Source of the DNA: Hansschlegelia plantiphila
Lineage (GTDB): Bacteria; Pseudomonadota; Alphaproteobacteria; Rhizobiales; Methylopilaceae
DNA: 64,000 nucleotides
Direction of reading: 5' to 3'
Assembly (NCBI RefSeq): GCF_027922265.1
Contig: NZ_BSFI01000004.1
Location: 248,001-312,000, forward strand
Below the pieces are notes generated by a model. It did not search any database. It saw only the letters and a list, made by a program, of their open reading frames with translations, and was not told the origin of the DNA. Below are positions 52,487 to 63,500 of this stretch, in pieces. The position numbers and the translations under genes were made by a program. Numbering within the stretch: the first letter of the stretch is position 1; every line of letters starts with the position of its first letter.

Positions 52487-54022
52487 ATGTCCCGCCGCCG
52501 CGCGATCTCCGCCTCGCTGATGTTCGTCGCCGCCATGGCCGCGGCCGGACACGCGCGCGCGCAGACCGCCGAGCAGCGCCAGCAGGCCGCGCAGCAGGCG
52601 GACGCCAACCTCGCCGACCAGCAGCAGGACGCCCAGGAGCCGCTGCGCCGGCTCGACCCGTCTCAGCTCGCCGGCGGGGACTATGGCGGCGCCGAGCCGG
52701 CGCCGCTCGCCGGCGGCGACTACGGCACGCAGCTCCCCACCGAGACCGACACGGCCGCTCCCCTGACCGAGCCGATCGGCGATCCGCTCGCCGCGGGTCC
52801 GGCCGGAAGCCAGCCGCGCACCCGCCCGACGCCGGGTTTCGAGGAGGACGACGCCTACGCGCCGACCGGGGTGCGGGCCGGCGCGTTCATACTGCGGCCC
52901 TCGATGGAGGCGGCCGGCGGCTACGACGACAACCCCGACCGCGTCGAGAAAGGCGGGAAGGGCTCGCCCTTCGTGCGGCTGAAGGGAGCGCTCGACGCCC
53001 GGTCGGACTGGGAGCGGCACGAGGTCGACGTCAAGATCGACGGTCAGGCTCGCCGCTACACCAATACGGACCGCGACAGCTATGAGCCGAACGTCAACGC
53101 CGTCATCGACGGCAGGCTCGACGTCACCGAGCGCACCAAGATCACCAGCGAGCTGCGCGCCTCGATCACCTCGTCCCGTCCGGGCGACGCCGACACTGCG
53201 ACGGGCCTCAAAGGCGACGAGATCCAGAAATCCGCCGGCGCGACGCTTGGCGTTTCGCAAACCTTCAACCGCTTCAGCCTGAAGCTCGAGGGCCTGGTCG
53301 ACCGCTACGTCTACAATGACGCCAAGCTGCAGGACGGCTCGACGCTCGACAACAGCGATCGGGCTTACAACTCCTATGAAATCCGGCTGCGGGGCGCCTA
53401 TGACCTGTCGCCGCGGCTGAAGCCGTTCGCCGAGGTCGCGCTCGACACCCGCGATTACGACAAGAGCACCCTGACCTCAGGCCTCGACGAGAACGGGAAC
53501 CCAGTCACGCTGACGCGCAAGAACGGGTCGAGCGGCTATGCGATCCGCGGCGGCGCGACCTTCGAGGCGACACGGTTGATCACCGGCGAGCTCGCGGTCG
53601 GCTATGGCCGGCAGAACCCGAAGGACAAGGATCTCAAGCCGGTCGACGGCCTGCTCATCGACGGGTCCGTCGCGTGGTCGCCGAGCGCGCTGACGACGGT
53701 GCGCGCCACGGCCAGGACCGCGCTGCAGGAGACGACGCTCGAGGGTTCCGGGGGGGTGCTGGGGCGCAGCTTCGGCCTCGAGGTCGAGCATCGCCTGCGC
53801 CGCAACTTCATCGTCACCGCCCGCGCCGATTTGGAACGGCAGAGCTATCGCGGCATCGGGCGGGTCGACGACGGTCTGACGCTGGCGCTCGAGACCGAAT
53901 ACCGGCTGAACCGCAGCCTGTCGCTGATCGGCAGCTTCGAACATGAGCGGCTCGACAGCAACGCCGCCGGCGCGGACTACAAGGCCTCGATCGTCGAGGT
54001 CGGCATGCGGGTGCGCCGCTGA
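52487..54022 (+). CDS. Outer-membrane beta-barrel protein, BBP2-type
   Basis: A 511-residue exported protein. The signal peptide is 1-26 (SASLMFVAAMAAAGHARAQ). A Q/A-rich and P-rich linker (27-140) contains two nearly equal units LAGGDYGGAEPAP / LAGGDYGTQLPTE. The barrel starts at about 145 (RAGAFILRPSMEAAGGYDDNPDR) and has many amphipathic strands, ending ASIVEVGMRVRR. This is the large barrel (BBP2) family often found near polysaccharide genes. It is divergent from kdsD and upstream of galU, so a link to surface glycan export is plausible. An AGGA ribosome site precedes the ATG. Two TTAACCATG motifs (52413 and 52438) lie in its promoter. Confidence 0.87.
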   Translation: MSRRRAISASLMFVAAMAAAGHARAQTAEQRQQAAQQADANLADQQQDAQEPLRRLDPSQLAGGDYGGAEPAPLAGGDYGTQLPTETDTAAPLTEPIGDPLAAGPAGSQPRTRPTPGFEEDDAYAPTGVRAGAFILRPSMEAAGGYDDNPDRVEKGGKGSPFVRLKGALDARSDWERHEVDVKIDGQARRYTNTDRDSYEPNVNAVIDGRLDVTERTKITSELRASITSSRPGDADTATGLKGDEIQKSAGATLGVSQTFNRFSLKLEGLVDRYVYNDAKLQDGSTLDNSDRAYNSYEIRLRGAYDLSPRLKPFAEVALDTRDYDKSTLTSGLDENGNPVTLTRKNGSSGYAIRGGATFEATRLITGELAVGYGRQNPKDKDLKPVDGLLIDGSVAWSPSALTTVRATARTALQETTLEGSGGVLGRSFGLEVEHRLRRNFIVTARADLERQSYRGIGRVDDGLTLALETEYRLNRSLSLIGSFEHERLDSNAAGADYKASIVEVGMRVRR

Positions 54023-54138
54023 GCCGTCTGCGCGGACGCATGCCCGACATGCGAAGAAAGGCAAGGAATGGCTAACGCCCGTTAAGCCGCTTCGGCTAGG
54101 TACGGGCGCAGTCCAACGTCTCGTGCGACCCCGCTCCG

Positions 54139-55074
54139 ATGTCATCCACCGAACTCCACCTTTCGACCCGCCGGCAGGCGCTCGACGCGACGGCGCGCGG
54201 CGTGCTCGCGATGGTCGTCGGCATGGGTTTCCAGGTGTCGAACGACACGGTCATCAAGCTCGCCTCGACGCATGTCCCGATCAACGAGATCATGGCGCTG
54301 CGCGGGCCGCTCTCGATCGTGCTCGCGCTCGGCGTGGTCCTTGCGCTTGGGCTTCGCAGGCGGCTCGGCTTCGTCGCGCATCCGCTGGTCGTGCTGCGCT
54401 CGGCGCTCGAGGCCGTCTGCTGCCTGATCTACATGACCGCGCTTTCGGGCCTCGGTCTCGCCGAGTTCACCAGCATCATCCAGGCGACGCCGCTGCTGAT
54501 CACGGGGCTCGCCGTCGCGCTCGGCTGGCAAAGCGTGGGCTGGAGGCGCTGGACGGCGATCGCCGTGGGTTTCGCCGGCGTGCTGCTGGTGGCCAAGCCC
54601 TCCGCCGCGGGGATCAACGGCTACGCGGCGCTCGCGCTGCTCGCCGCCTTCATCATGGCGGTGCGCGACCTCGTCACGCGACGTATCCCCCACGAGGCGC
54701 CCTCGATGGTCGTGACGCTCGGCGCGACGTTGACGGTGACCGTGCTCGGCTTCGGGCTGGGCGCCGCCGACCCGTCCGCCTGGGTGACGCCGACGGCGCT
54801 CGAGGCCGGCTACATCGCCTTCGCGGCCATCCTCGTGGTCGCCTGCAACATGACGATCGTGCTGGCCTTCCGGCTCGGCGACATGGGCGTCGTCGGACCG
54901 TTCCGCTATAGCGTCATCCTGGCGTCGCTGATTCTCGGCTACGCCGTCTGGGGCGACCGTCCCGACGCGCTGGCGCTCGCCGGGGCCGCCCTGATCGTCG
55001 CGTCCGGGCTCTATGCCCTGCGCCGGGAAAAGCCGCGCCGGATCGCGTCGCCGCCTGACGTCGCGCCGCTCTAG
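54139..55074 (+). CDS. DMT-superfamily (EamA) transporter
   Basis: A 311-residue inner-membrane protein with ten predicted helices made of two EamA repeats (about 18-145 and 160-292). Landmarks are LRGPLSIVLALGVVLAL, CCLIYMTALSGLGLAEFTSIIQATPLL and, in the second repeat, PFRYSVILASLILGYAVWGD. Members export amino acids, nucleosides or drugs; the substrate here cannot be told. It is convergent with galU; the short space between contains the perfect palindrome GGCGCGATCGCGCC at 55080-55093. Confidence 0.9.
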   Translation: MSSTELHLSTRRQALDATARGVLAMVVGMGFQVSNDTVIKLASTHVPINEIMALRGPLSIVLALGVVLALGLRRRLGFVAHPLVVLRSALEAVCCLIYMTALSGLGLAEFTSIIQATPLLITGLAVALGWQSVGWRRWTAIAVGFAGVLLVAKPSAAGINGYAALALLAAFIMAVRDLVTRRIPHEAPSMVVTLGATLTVTVLGFGLGAADPSAWVTPTALEAGYIAFAAILVVACNMTIVLAFRLGDMGVVGPFRYSVILASLILGYAVWGDRPDALALAGAALIVASGLYALRREKPRRIASPPDVAPL

Positions 55075-55105
55075 CTTCCGGCGCGATCGCGCCCGCGGCT
55101 TCGCT

Positions 55106-55984
55106 TCACGGCTTCAGCAGCCTTTCGACCTCGGCCCGGAATTCGCCCTTCAGCTCGTCGCGCGTCAGCGCATAGGCGACGTTGGCGGTGAGGAAGCCGA
55201 GCTTCGAGCCGGTGTCATAAACCGGGCCGGTGAAGGCGAAGCCTGAGAACGGCTGGACCTCGGCGAGCGCCAGCATCGAATCGGTGAGCTGGATCTCGCC
55301 GCCGGCGCCGGGCTCCTGCTTGGACAGCAGGTCGAAGATCTCCGGCTGCAGGATGTAGCGCCCGGAGATCGCCAGGTTCGACTGCGCCGTCCCCTTCGCG
55401 GGCTTCTCGACCATCGAGGTCATCTTGAAGCCTTTGCCGACCGCCTCGCCACGGCCGACGATGCCGTACTGGTGAGTCTGGTCGTCCGGCACCTCATAGA
55501 CGGCGACCACGTTGCCCCCGCCGGCCTCGTCGTAGACGTCGATCATCTCCGCCAGCGCGCCGCGCGGCGCCTGGTGGAGCATATCGGGCAGCAGGAGGGC
55601 GAACGGCTCGTCGCCGACGATGTCGCGCGCGCACCAGACGGCGTGGCCGAGACCCAGGGGCTCCTGCTGGCGGGTGAAGCTGGTCTGGCCCGCGCCGGGC
55701 AGCTGAGCCTTCAGAATCTCGATCGCCTCGGTCTTGCCGCGCCGCTGGAGCGTGTCGTCGAGCTCATACTGCTTGTCGAAATGATCCTCGATCACGCCCT
55801 TGTTCCGGCCGGTAACGAAGATGAAATGTTCGATGCCCGCGGCCCGCGCCTCATCGACGACATGCTGGATCACCGGCCGGTCGACCACGGTCAGCATCTC
55901 TTTCGGCACGGCCTTGGTCGCGGGAAGGAAGCGCGTGCCGAGGCCAGCGACGGGAAAGACAGCCTTGCGGATCGGTCGGGACAT
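55106..55984 (-). CDS. galU: UTP-glucose-1-phosphate uridylyltransferase
   Basis: A 292-residue enzyme that makes UDP-glucose from UTP and glucose-1-phosphate, feeding exopolysaccharide, lipopolysaccharide and cyclic glucan synthesis. The N-terminal nucleotide-binding signature [25 protein letters not shown] and the [13 protein letters not shown] block are complete. [27 protein letters not shown] and [21 protein letters not shown] are GalU-specific. ATG 55984 begins [12 protein letters not shown]; the frame runs to 56494 but that is the shadow of the gene on the other strand. Confidence 0.97.
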   Translation of the reverse strand: MSRPIRKAVFPVAGLGTRFLPATKAVPKEMLTVVDRPVIQHVVDEARAAGIEHFIFVTGRNKGVIEDHFDKQYELDDTLQRRGKTEAIEILKAQLPGAGQTSFTRQQEPLGLGHAVWCARDIVGDEPFALLLPDMLHQAPRGALAEMIDVYDEAGGGNVVAVYEVPDDQTHQYGIVGRGEAVGKGFKMTSMVEKPAKGTAQSNLAISGRYILQPEIFDLLSKQEPGAGGEIQLTDSMLALAEVQPFSGFAFTGPVYDTGSKLGFLTANVAYALTRDELKGEFRAEVERLLKP

Positions 55985-56201
55985 GAGGGCTCCGGCGGGG
56001 AGGAAGTAGGGGCGGCGTCGGATTGGCCGCAGCGAGCGCGTAGATTTGGCGCGGAAGGCGGGCGTCGTAAAGGCGCCATGGATTCGAGGCGCCCGCGATA
56101 ACGCGGTTAACGGAATGCAAACAGTCTCACCTATGCTTGGAGTTCTGATCATCGCGAGCCGCGTCGAAAACGGGCGCCGCACGCCGCCGGGAGAGACCGC
56201 C

Positions 56202-57416
56202 ATGACGCCGCGCAGCACCGCCAAGCCGAGGTTCCCCCGCCTCGCAGCGTTCGCGCTCGGAGCGATGGCGGCCCTCGGCGCAGCGTCCGCCGCGCAGGCC
56301 GACGCCCGGTTCGACGCCTTCGTGGCCCGGCTGAAGCCCGAGGCGATGCGGGCGGGCGTCAGCGCCGCGACCTTCGACCGCGCCTTCAAGGGACTGACCG
56401 TCGATTCCGAGGCGATCACGAAGTCGACCGTCCAGCTCGAATTCAAGCAGTCGCTCGCGCAGTACATCGACACCCAGGTCTCCGACACCCGCATCGCGAA
56501 CGGGCTGCAGAACTACCGGCAATGGGGCGATCTGCTTGCGCGCCTGGAACGCAGCTACGGCGTCGATCGCTACGCCATCCTCGCCGTCTGGGGGATGGAG
56601 ACGAACTACGGCTCGACGATGGGCGGCCACAACGTCATCGAGGCGTTGGCGACGCTCGCCTGCTGCCAGCCGAAGCGGCCGGAGTTCTTCCGTCGCGAGC
56701 TGATCGCGGCGCTGCAGATCCTGCAGCAGGGCAACGTCACGCCCGAGAACATGGTGGGCTCCTGGGCCGGCGCGATGGGCCAGACGCAGTTCATGCCGAC
56801 AAGCTTCAAGGCCTACGCCGCCGACGGCGACGGCGATGGACGGCGCGATATCTGGACCTCCGTGCCGGACGCTCTCGCCTCGACGGCGAGCTTCCTGCAC
56901 AAGCACGGCTGGCAGCCGGGCCAGACGTGGGGATACGAGGTGCAGCCGCCTTCGGGCGCGCGTCCAGGTTCGACCCTGTCGCTCGCCCAGTGGCAGGCGG
57001 CGGGAGTTCGCCGCGCGAACGGCCAGCCGCTCCCGGGCGGCGCGGCGCGAGCGTCGCTCTTCATGCCGGCTGGCCCGAACGGGCCGGCTTTCCTGATGCT
57101 GCCGAACTTCCGCGTCATCAAGCGCTACAACAACGCGGATTCCTACGCGCTCGCCGTCGGCCACCTCTCCGACCGGGTGCGCGGCGGCGGCCCGTTCATC
57201 ACCCCGTGGCCCAATCACGACAAGCCGCTCGACGAACCGGGTCGGATCGAGCTCCAGACGCTGCTCGCCCGTCGCGGCTTCGACGTCGGGGAGCCGGACG
57301 GAAAAATCGGCACGGCGACGCGGGCCGCGATCGCGTCCTTCCAGAGGCAGCAGGGCCTGACGGCGGACGGCTACGCCGGCGTCTCGCTGCTGCGGCGGCT
57401 CCGCACGGCGCGGTGA
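56202..57416 (+). CDS. Lytic murein transglycosylase (MltB family) with peptidoglycan-binding domain
   Basis: A 404-residue periplasmic enzyme that cleaves the MurNAc-GlcNAc bond and forms 1,6-anhydroMurNAc. The signal peptide is residues 1-33. The catalytic SLT domain (about 35-325) has Glu133 in [17 protein letters not shown] and the family segment [29 protein letters not shown] peptidoglycan-binding domain (about 340-400, [34 protein letters not shown]) forms the end. ATG 56202 starts the signal peptide and has GGGAGAG before it. The released anhydro sugars could feed the AmgK/MurU pair encoded 20 kb away. A DUF459 gene follows after 52 bases. Confidence 0.93.
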   Translation: MTPRSTAKPRFPRLAAFALGAMAALGAASAAQADARFDAFVARLKPEAMRAGVSAATFDRAFKGLTVDSEAITKSTVQLEFKQSLAQYIDTQVSDTRIANGLQNYRQWGDLLARLERSYGVDRYAILAVWGMETNYGSTMGGHNVIEALATLACCQPKRPEFFRRELIAALQILQQGNVTPENMVGSWAGAMGQTQFMPTSFKAYAADGDGDGRRDIWTSVPDALASTASFLHKHGWQPGQTWGYEVQPPSGARPGSTLSLAQWQAAGVRRANGQPLPGGAARASLFMPAGPNGPAFLMLPNFRVIKRYNNADSYALAVGHLSDRVRGGGPFITPWPNHDKPLDEPGRIELQTLLARRGFDVGEPDGKIGTATRAAIASFQRQQGLTADGYAGVSLLRRLRTAR

Positions 57417-57468
57417 GGCCGACCGCGACGCATGGCCCGTCGCGCGGTTAGGTGGTAGCCTGGCGCCC

Positions 57469-58893
57469 ATGAGACGGCTCGTCCTAAGCGCGCTGCTCGC
57501 GCTCGTCGCGGGCGCAGAACTATCAGGCGCTTCGCCCGCGCGGGCGCAGGATTATTACCGGCGCTATTATGACGAGGCGCCGCCGTCCTATTCGGACCGG
57601 GCGCGCCGGCAGCGCTCCGAGGACGACGGCGCCTATTACGACCGGCGCCAGCGGCTGGTCCGTCAGGAGCGCCGCATCCCGGACCAGGCTGAACGGCGCC
57701 GGTCGGGATTCTCGATCCCGTTCCTGGAGCGTCTGTTCGGCCGTTCCGGCTCCAGCGACGACGACGATTCGTCGGGCTGGGGCGCCCGCCGCGACCCCGG
57801 CGCGGTCGAGGTGCGTCCGCCGCCCCGAACGATCCGGCGCCGGCCTCCGGCGACCGAGGCCAGGACGCCGCCCCAGCCGCCGCCTCTGCCGCCCAACGTC
57901 ATCGCCGCGCCGGTCGAACCGCCGCCCCCCGCGACCACGTTCGTCGCGGTGCTTGGCGACGCCATCGCCGACGAACTCGCAGGCGGGCTGGAGGAGGCCT
58001 TCGCCGACACGCCCGACGTCGCGGTTCGCCGACACGTCAAGCCGAACGGCGGCCTTGTCCGCGCGGATTATTTCGACTTCGTCCAGGAGGCGCAGAAGGC
58101 GCTGGCGGACGACCGGATCGCCTATGCGGTGATCGACGTTGGCGTGAACGACCGCCAGCCGTTCACGGACGGTCCCAGGCTCGCGCCGCTGTCGGACGAG
58201 TGGATGAAGCGCTACGCCGCGCGCGTCGACGCCGTGCTCGCGCTGTTCAAGGCGCACGGGACGCCGGTGTATTGGGTGGGTCTCGCCCCGAGCGAAAGCC
58301 TGCGGGCGAGCTCCGACCACACCGCGCTCAATGCGCTGATCAAGGAACGCGTCGAGGCGGCCGGCGGAACCTATGTCGACGTCTGGGAAGGCTTTGTCGA
58401 CGAGGACGGAGCCTACGAAGCGGAAGGCCCGCAGCTCGACGGCCAGATCGGCCGCCTGAGGCTCGACGACGGCGTGCGGTTCTCGAAGGCCGGCGCGCGC
58501 AAGCTCGCCCATTACGTCGAGCGTGAGATCCGCAAGGTCTACAAGCCGAAGGCGCCGTCGGCCGACGCCATCGCCGGGGCGGTCGCGCCCGAGGGCGACC
58601 CGCAGTCGCCGCTGGCGCCGGCGACGATCCAGGCGGCGCGGCCGCGGCCGCTTTCGAGCCCGCTCGTCGTCCTCACCGCGCCGCGCCGCGCGGAAAACGG
58701 CGCGCTGGCGGCCGCCGCGCTCGCGATCCCCGCGCGCGACGCCTCGCCGGACGCCGAGCGCGTGCTGGTCAACGGCGAGACGCCAGACGCCGAGCCAGGC
58801 CGCCTCGACGACCATCGCTGGCCAGGCGCGGAGGCGAAGAAGCCGGAGACGCCGGAAGCTCCCAAGCCGTCTTCGGCCTCACCGCAGCCTTAG
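57469..58893 (+). CDS. DUF459 (SGNH-hydrolase fold) periplasmic protein
   Basis: A 474-residue exported protein. A signal peptide (1-26) is followed by an Arg/Tyr/Asp-rich and proline-rich region to about 155. The SGNH-like DUF459 domain runs from 157 to 360. The nucleophile block reads VLGDAIADEL, so the usual G-D-S serine is alanine (165). The block GVNDRQ (225-230) keeps the asparagine site. The last block DGVRFSKAG (334-342) lacks the catalytic histidine of D-G-x-H. The C-terminal 110 residues are low complexity. As far as I recall, rhizobial members also vary at these sites. It probably works on or binds the cell wall with the lytic transglycosylase just upstream, but catalysis as a hydrolase is doubtful. 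Confidence 0.85.
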   Translation: MRRLVLSALLALVAGAELSGASPARAQDYYRRYYDEAPPSYSDRARRQRSEDDGAYYDRRQRLVRQERRIPDQAERRRSGFSIPFLERLFGRSGSSDDDDSSGWGARRDPGAVEVRPPPRTIRRRPPATEARTPPQPPPLPPNVIAAPVEPPPPATTFVAVLGDAIADELAGGLEEAFADTPDVAVRRHVKPNGGLVRADYFDFVQEAQKALADDRIAYAVIDVGVNDRQPFTDGPRLAPLSDEWMKRYAARVDAVLALFKAHGTPVYWVGLAPSESLRASSDHTALNALIKERVEAAGGTYVDVWEGFVDEDGAYEAEGPQLDGQIGRLRLDDGVRFSKAGARKLAHYVEREIRKVYKPKAPSADAIAGAVAPEGDPQSPLAPATIQAARPRPLSSPLVVLTAPRRAENGALAAAALAIPARDASPDAERVLVNGETPDAEPGRLDDHRWPGAEAKKPETPEAPKPSSASPQP

Positions 58894-58910
58894 GCGGCGC
58901 CTCGCCCGCC

Positions 58911-60335
58911 TTATCTCGGAAGCGTCGTCGAACCGGTCAGGAAGATGTCGATCGCATGCGCGGCCTGACGGCCCTCGCGGATCGCCCAGACCACCAGCGA
59001 CTGCCCGCGGCGCATGTCGCCGGCGGCGAACACCTTGGGGTTCGACGTGACGTAGTTCAGTTCGTCCGCCAGCACATTGCCGCGCTTGTCCAGCGCGACG
59101 CCGGACTGCTCGACGAGGCCTTCCTTCACGGGGCCGACGAAGCCGAGCGCGATGAAGACGAGGTCCGCCCTGAGGACGAACTCGGTGCCCGGAATCGGCT
59201 GCCGCTTGGCGTCGCCGCGGGCGCATTTCACGCCGACGACCTTGCCGTTCTTGCCCTCGATGCCGAGCGTGACCGCGGAGAACTCGCGCTCCGCGCCCTC
59301 CGCCTGGCTGGACGAGGTGCGGAACTTCGTCGGCCAGTACGGCCAGGTCATCAGCTTGTCTTCGATCTTCGGCGGCGTCGGCCGGATATCGAGCTGCGTC
59401 ACGGTGATCGCGCCCTGCCTGAACGAGGTGCCGACGCAGTCGGAGGCCGTGTCGCCGCCGCCGATGACGACGACATGCTTGCCGCCGGCCTCAACCGGAG
59501 TCTCGGGAATGGCGTTTTCGAAGCCGACGCGCCGGTTCTGCTGGACGAGGAACGGCATGGCTTTGTGAACGCCGTCGAGCTCCTGCCCCGGCAGGCCCGG
59601 ATCGCGCGGTGATTCGGCGCCGCCTGCGAAGAGGACGGCGTCGTGGGCGTCGACGATCTCGGAGAAGGCCATGTCCTTGCCGACATTGACGCCGTAATGG
59701 AACGTGACGCCCTCCGCCTCCATCTGCTCGACGCGGCGGTCGATGTGGCGCTTCTCCATCTTGAAGTCGGGGATGCCATAGCGGAGCAGGCCGCCGGCCT
59801 TCGGCTCGCGCTCATAGACGTGGACGTCGTGCCCGGCGCGCGCGAGCTGCTGCGCGGCCGCGAGGCCCGCGGGGCCGGAGCCAACGATCGCGACCGATTT
59901 GCCGGTCTTGTGCCCGGCCGGCTCGGGAGTCACCCAGCCGTTGCTCCAGGCCTTGTCGGCGATCGCCTGCTCGATGGTCTTGATCGCGACCGGCACGTTC
60001 TCAAGGTTCAGCGTGCACGCCTCCTCACAGGGGGCGGGGCAGATGCGGCCGGTGAACTCCGGGAAATTGTTGGTCGAATGGAGGTTGCGGGAAGCCTCCT
60101 GCCAGTCGTCGGCGTAGACGAGGTCGTTCCAGTCCGGGATCTGGTTGTGCACCGGACAGCCCTGCGGCCCATGGCAGAACGGGATGCCGCAATCCATGCA
60201 GCGCGCGGCCTGCTTGGCGACCTCGCCCTCCGAGAGGGGAAGCGTGAACTCCCGAAAATGCCGAATCCGGTCGGAGGCGGGCTGGTAGCGCGCCTCCTGC
60301 CGCTCGATCTCGAGAAACCCTGTAACCTTGCCCAT
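58911..60335 (-). CDS. gltD: Glutamate synthase (NADPH) small subunit
   Basis: A 474-residue subunit that passes electrons from NADPH through FAD and iron-sulfur clusters to GltB. The N-terminal cysteine groups [19 protein letters not shown] and [12 protein letters not shown] bind the [4Fe-4S] clusters. The FAD site is [21 protein letters not shown] and the NADPH site [15 protein letters not shown], followed by the terminal FAD contact [25 protein letters not shown] 60335 has GGAGGAG before it and begins [10 protein letters not shown], the normal start. It is downstream of gltB on the same strand, 169 bases apart, with a hairpin between. Confidence 0.97.
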   Translation of the reverse strand: MGKVTGFLEIERQEARYQPASDRIRHFREFTLPLSEGEVAKQAARCMDCGIPFCHGPQGCPVHNQIPDWNDLVYADDWQEASRNLHSTNNFPEFTGRICPAPCEEACTLNLENVPVAIKTIEQAIADKAWSNGWVTPEPAGHKTGKSVAIVGSGPAGLAAAQQLARAGHDVHVYEREPKAGGLLRYGIPDFKMEKRHIDRRVEQMEAEGVTFHYGVNVGKDMAFSEIVDAHDAVLFAGGAESPRDPGLPGQELDGVHKAMPFLVQQNRRVGFENAIPETPVEAGGKHVVVIGGGDTASDCVGTSFRQGAITVTQLDIRPTPPKIEDKLMTWPYWPTKFRTSSSQAEGAEREFSAVTLGIEGKNGKVVGVKCARGDAKRQPIPGTEFVLRADLVFIALGFVGPVKEGLVEQSGVALDKRGNVLADELNYVTSNPKVFAAGDMRRGQSLVVWAIREGRQAAHAIDIFLTGSTTLPR

Positions 60336-60449
60336 TAATTGGTCTCCTCCCGCGGAGGCCTCGTGCATAACCGCGCGCTCCGGTCCGCCCAGTCGCCCGA
60401 GGGCGCTGAACCAGCAGATCGGAAGCGCTATTTAGACCCATTCTCAGAG

Positions 60450-60482
60450 GTCCCGGAGCGGCCCTCTTAGGCCGTCCGGGAC
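60450..60482 (-). other. Stem-loop between gltB and gltD
   Basis: A long imperfect hairpin: GTCCCGGA pairs with TCCGGGAC, and an inner CGGCC pairs with GGCCG around CTCTTA, with one bulged base. It lies 23 bases after the gltB stop and has no T-run. It may stabilise the gltB message or lower read-through into gltD. Confidence 0.55.
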
Positions 60483-60504
60483 GACGACGCTAGTCGACCG
60501 GAAA

Positions 60505-63500
60505 TCATTCCGCCGCCTGCAACGTCCGTGCCTTCTCCATCTCGCGCAGCGCGCGGCGGTACTCGACCGGCATCACCTTGACGAACTTGTTCCGGTAGCC
60601 GGCCCAGTCGTCGAGGATCGCCTTGGCGCGCCCCGAGCCGGTGTGCGCAAGGTGCGCCGCGATCAGCTGGTGCAGCCGGTCCTCGTCGTGGCGCGTCATG
60701 TCGGGGTCGACATGGATGCGCCCCTTGAACTCGAGGTCGCCGCCATGGTGGTGGAGCTCCTCGAGAAGCTCCTCCTCCTCCGGCACCGGCTCGAGATCGA
60801 CCATCGACAGGTTGCAGCGAGCGGCGAAGTCGCCGGCCTCGTCGAGCACATAGGCGACGCCGCCCGACATGCCGGCCGCGAAGTTGCGGCCGGTCTTGCC
60901 GAGCACCACGACGACGCCGCCGGTCATGTATTCGCAGCCGTGATCGCCCGCGCCCTCGACGACCGCGACGGCGCCGGAGTTGCGCACTGCGAAGCGCTCG
61001 CCCGCGACGCCGCGGAAATAGCACTCGCCCTCGATCGCGCCGTAGAGCACGGTGTTGCCGACGATGATCGACTCCTCCGCCACGATCCCGGCGTTCGCCG
61101 CCGGGCGCACGATGATCCGGCCGCCGGAAAGCCCCTTGCCGACATAGTCGTTGGCTTCGCCCGTCAGGTCGAAGGTCACACCCGCCGCGAGGAACGCGCC
61201 GAAGCTCTGGCCGGCGGTGCCGGTCAGCTTAACGGTGATGGTGTCGTCCGGCAGGCCCGAGCTGCCATGGGCCTTCGCGACCGCGCCGGACAGCATCGCC
61301 CCGACCGAGCGGTTGCGGCTGACGATGCGCCGCTCGATGACGACGGCCTCGCCGGTCTCGATCGCGGGGAGCGCGGCCTGGATCAGGTCGCGGTCGAGCA
61401 CCGCCTCGAGGTGATGGTCCTGCGTCTCGGCGTGGCGGATAGCGACGTCGGCGCCGACCACCGGCTTGGCGAACAGCTTCGAGAAGTCGAGGCCGCGCGC
61501 CTTCCAATGGCCGATGGCTTCCCGCTTATCCAGAAGGTCGGAGCGCCCGATGACGTCGTCGAGCTTGGTGAAGCCCATCTCCGCCAGCAGCAGGCGCACC
61601 TCCTCCGCGACGAAGAACAGATAGTCGATGACGTTCTCGGGCGTGCCCTTGAAGCGCTTGCGCAGCACAGGGTCCTGCGTGGCGATGCCGACGGGGCAGG
61701 TGTTGAGGTGACACTTGCGCATCATCAGGCAGCCCGCCGCGATCAGCGGAGCGGTCGAGAAGCCGTATTCGTCGGCGCCGAGCAGGGCGCCCACCACGAC
61801 GTCGCGGCCGGTCCTGAGCCCGCCGTCGACCTGCAGCCGCACGCGGCCGCGCAGCTTGTTCATGACGAGCGTCTGCTGGGTCTCGGCGAGGCCGGTCTCC
61901 CACGGGCCGCCGGCGTGCTTGAGCGAGGTCAGCGGGCTCGCGCCGGTGCCGCCCTCGAAGCCCGAGATCGTGATGTGGTCGGCGCGCGCCTTGGCGACGC
62001 CGGCCGCGACCGTGCCGACGCCGACCTCGGAGACCAGCTTGACCGAAACGCCGGCCTCGGGGTTCACGTTCTTCAGGTCGTAGATGAGCTGCGCGAGATC
62101 CTCGATCGAGTAGATATCGTGGTGCGGCGGCGGCGAAATCAGGCCGACGCCCGGCGTCGAGCGCCGAACCTTGGCGATCGCGGCGTCGACCTTGTGGCCG
62201 GGCAGCTGGCCGCCTTCGCCGGGCTTCGCCCCCTGCGCCACCTTGATCTGGATCATGTCGGCGTTGACGAGATACTCGGTCGTCACGCCGAAGCGGCCGG
62301 ACGCGACCTGCTTGATCGCCGAGCGCTTCGAATCGCCGTTCGCCATCCGGACGAAGCGCTCGGGCTCCTCGCCGCCTTCGCCGGTGTTCGACTTGCCGCC
62401 GATCCGGTTCATGGCGATCGCAAGCGTCTCGTGCGCTTCGCGCGAGATCGATCCGAACGACATGGCCCCGGTGACGAAGCGCTTCACGATCTCGGAAGCC
62501 GGCTCGACGTCGTCGAGCGCCACCGCGTCGCGGCCGCGCTCCTCCGCGGTGCGGATGCGGAACAGGCCGCGCAGCGTCAGCAGCCGCTCGGACTGCTGAT
62601 TGAGCTCCTGGGCGAAATCCTCGTACTTCGCGAAAGACCGCGTCCGGACTGCGTGCTGGAGATCGGCCACCGATTCCGGCGTCCAGGCGTGGTCCTCGCC
62701 GCGAATGCGGTAGCCGTACTCTCCGCCGACGTCGAGCGACGAGCGCAGCACCGGAACGTCCGCGAAGGCGAGCGTGTGGCGCCGCACGGTCTCCTCGGCG
62801 ATCTCGGTCAGGCCGACGCCGCCGACGGGGGTCGCGGTGCCGGTGAAGAACCTGTCGACGAACTCCCTGGAGAGCCCGACCGCGTCGAAGATCTGCGCGC
62901 CGCAATAGGACTGGTAGGTCGAGATGCCCATCTTGGACATGACCTTGAGCAGGCCCTTGCCGATCGACTTGATGTAGCGCGTGCGCACTTCGGTCGCGTC
63001 GATGCGCTCGGGAAAGTCGAGCGCCTTGTGCATCGAGGCCAGCGTCTCGAAGGCGAGGTAGGGGTTGATCGCCTCCGCGCCATAGCCTGCGAGCACCGCG
63101 AAATGGTGCACCTCGCGCGGTTCGCCGCTCTCGACGACGAGGCCGACCGAGGTTCGTAGGCCCTTGCGGATCAGGTTGTGGTGCACGGCCGCGCAGGCGA
63201 GCGCAGCCGGGATCGCGATCCGGGTGGGGGAGACCAGCCGGTCCGACAGCACGACGATGTTGAAGCCGCCATGGACGGCGGCCTCGGCGCGCTCGCACAG
63301 CCGGTCGATCGCGTCGGCCATGCCGGTCGCACCCTTCTCGGCCGGATAGGTCGTGTCGAGGGTGCGGGTCTGGAAATGGCTTTCCGCCAGATCATCGATC
63401 GCACGGATCTTCTCCAGATCCTCGTTGGTGAGGATCGGCTGGCGCACCTCGAGCCGCTTCTTCTTCGAAGAGCCGTCGAGGTCGAACAGGTTCGGCCGCG

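Noticed and set aside
54066..54078. TAACGCCCGTTAAG as a CtrA box before the DMT gene
   Set aside because: Spacing is 6 and the left half is CTAA, so two departures from the consensus leave little support.
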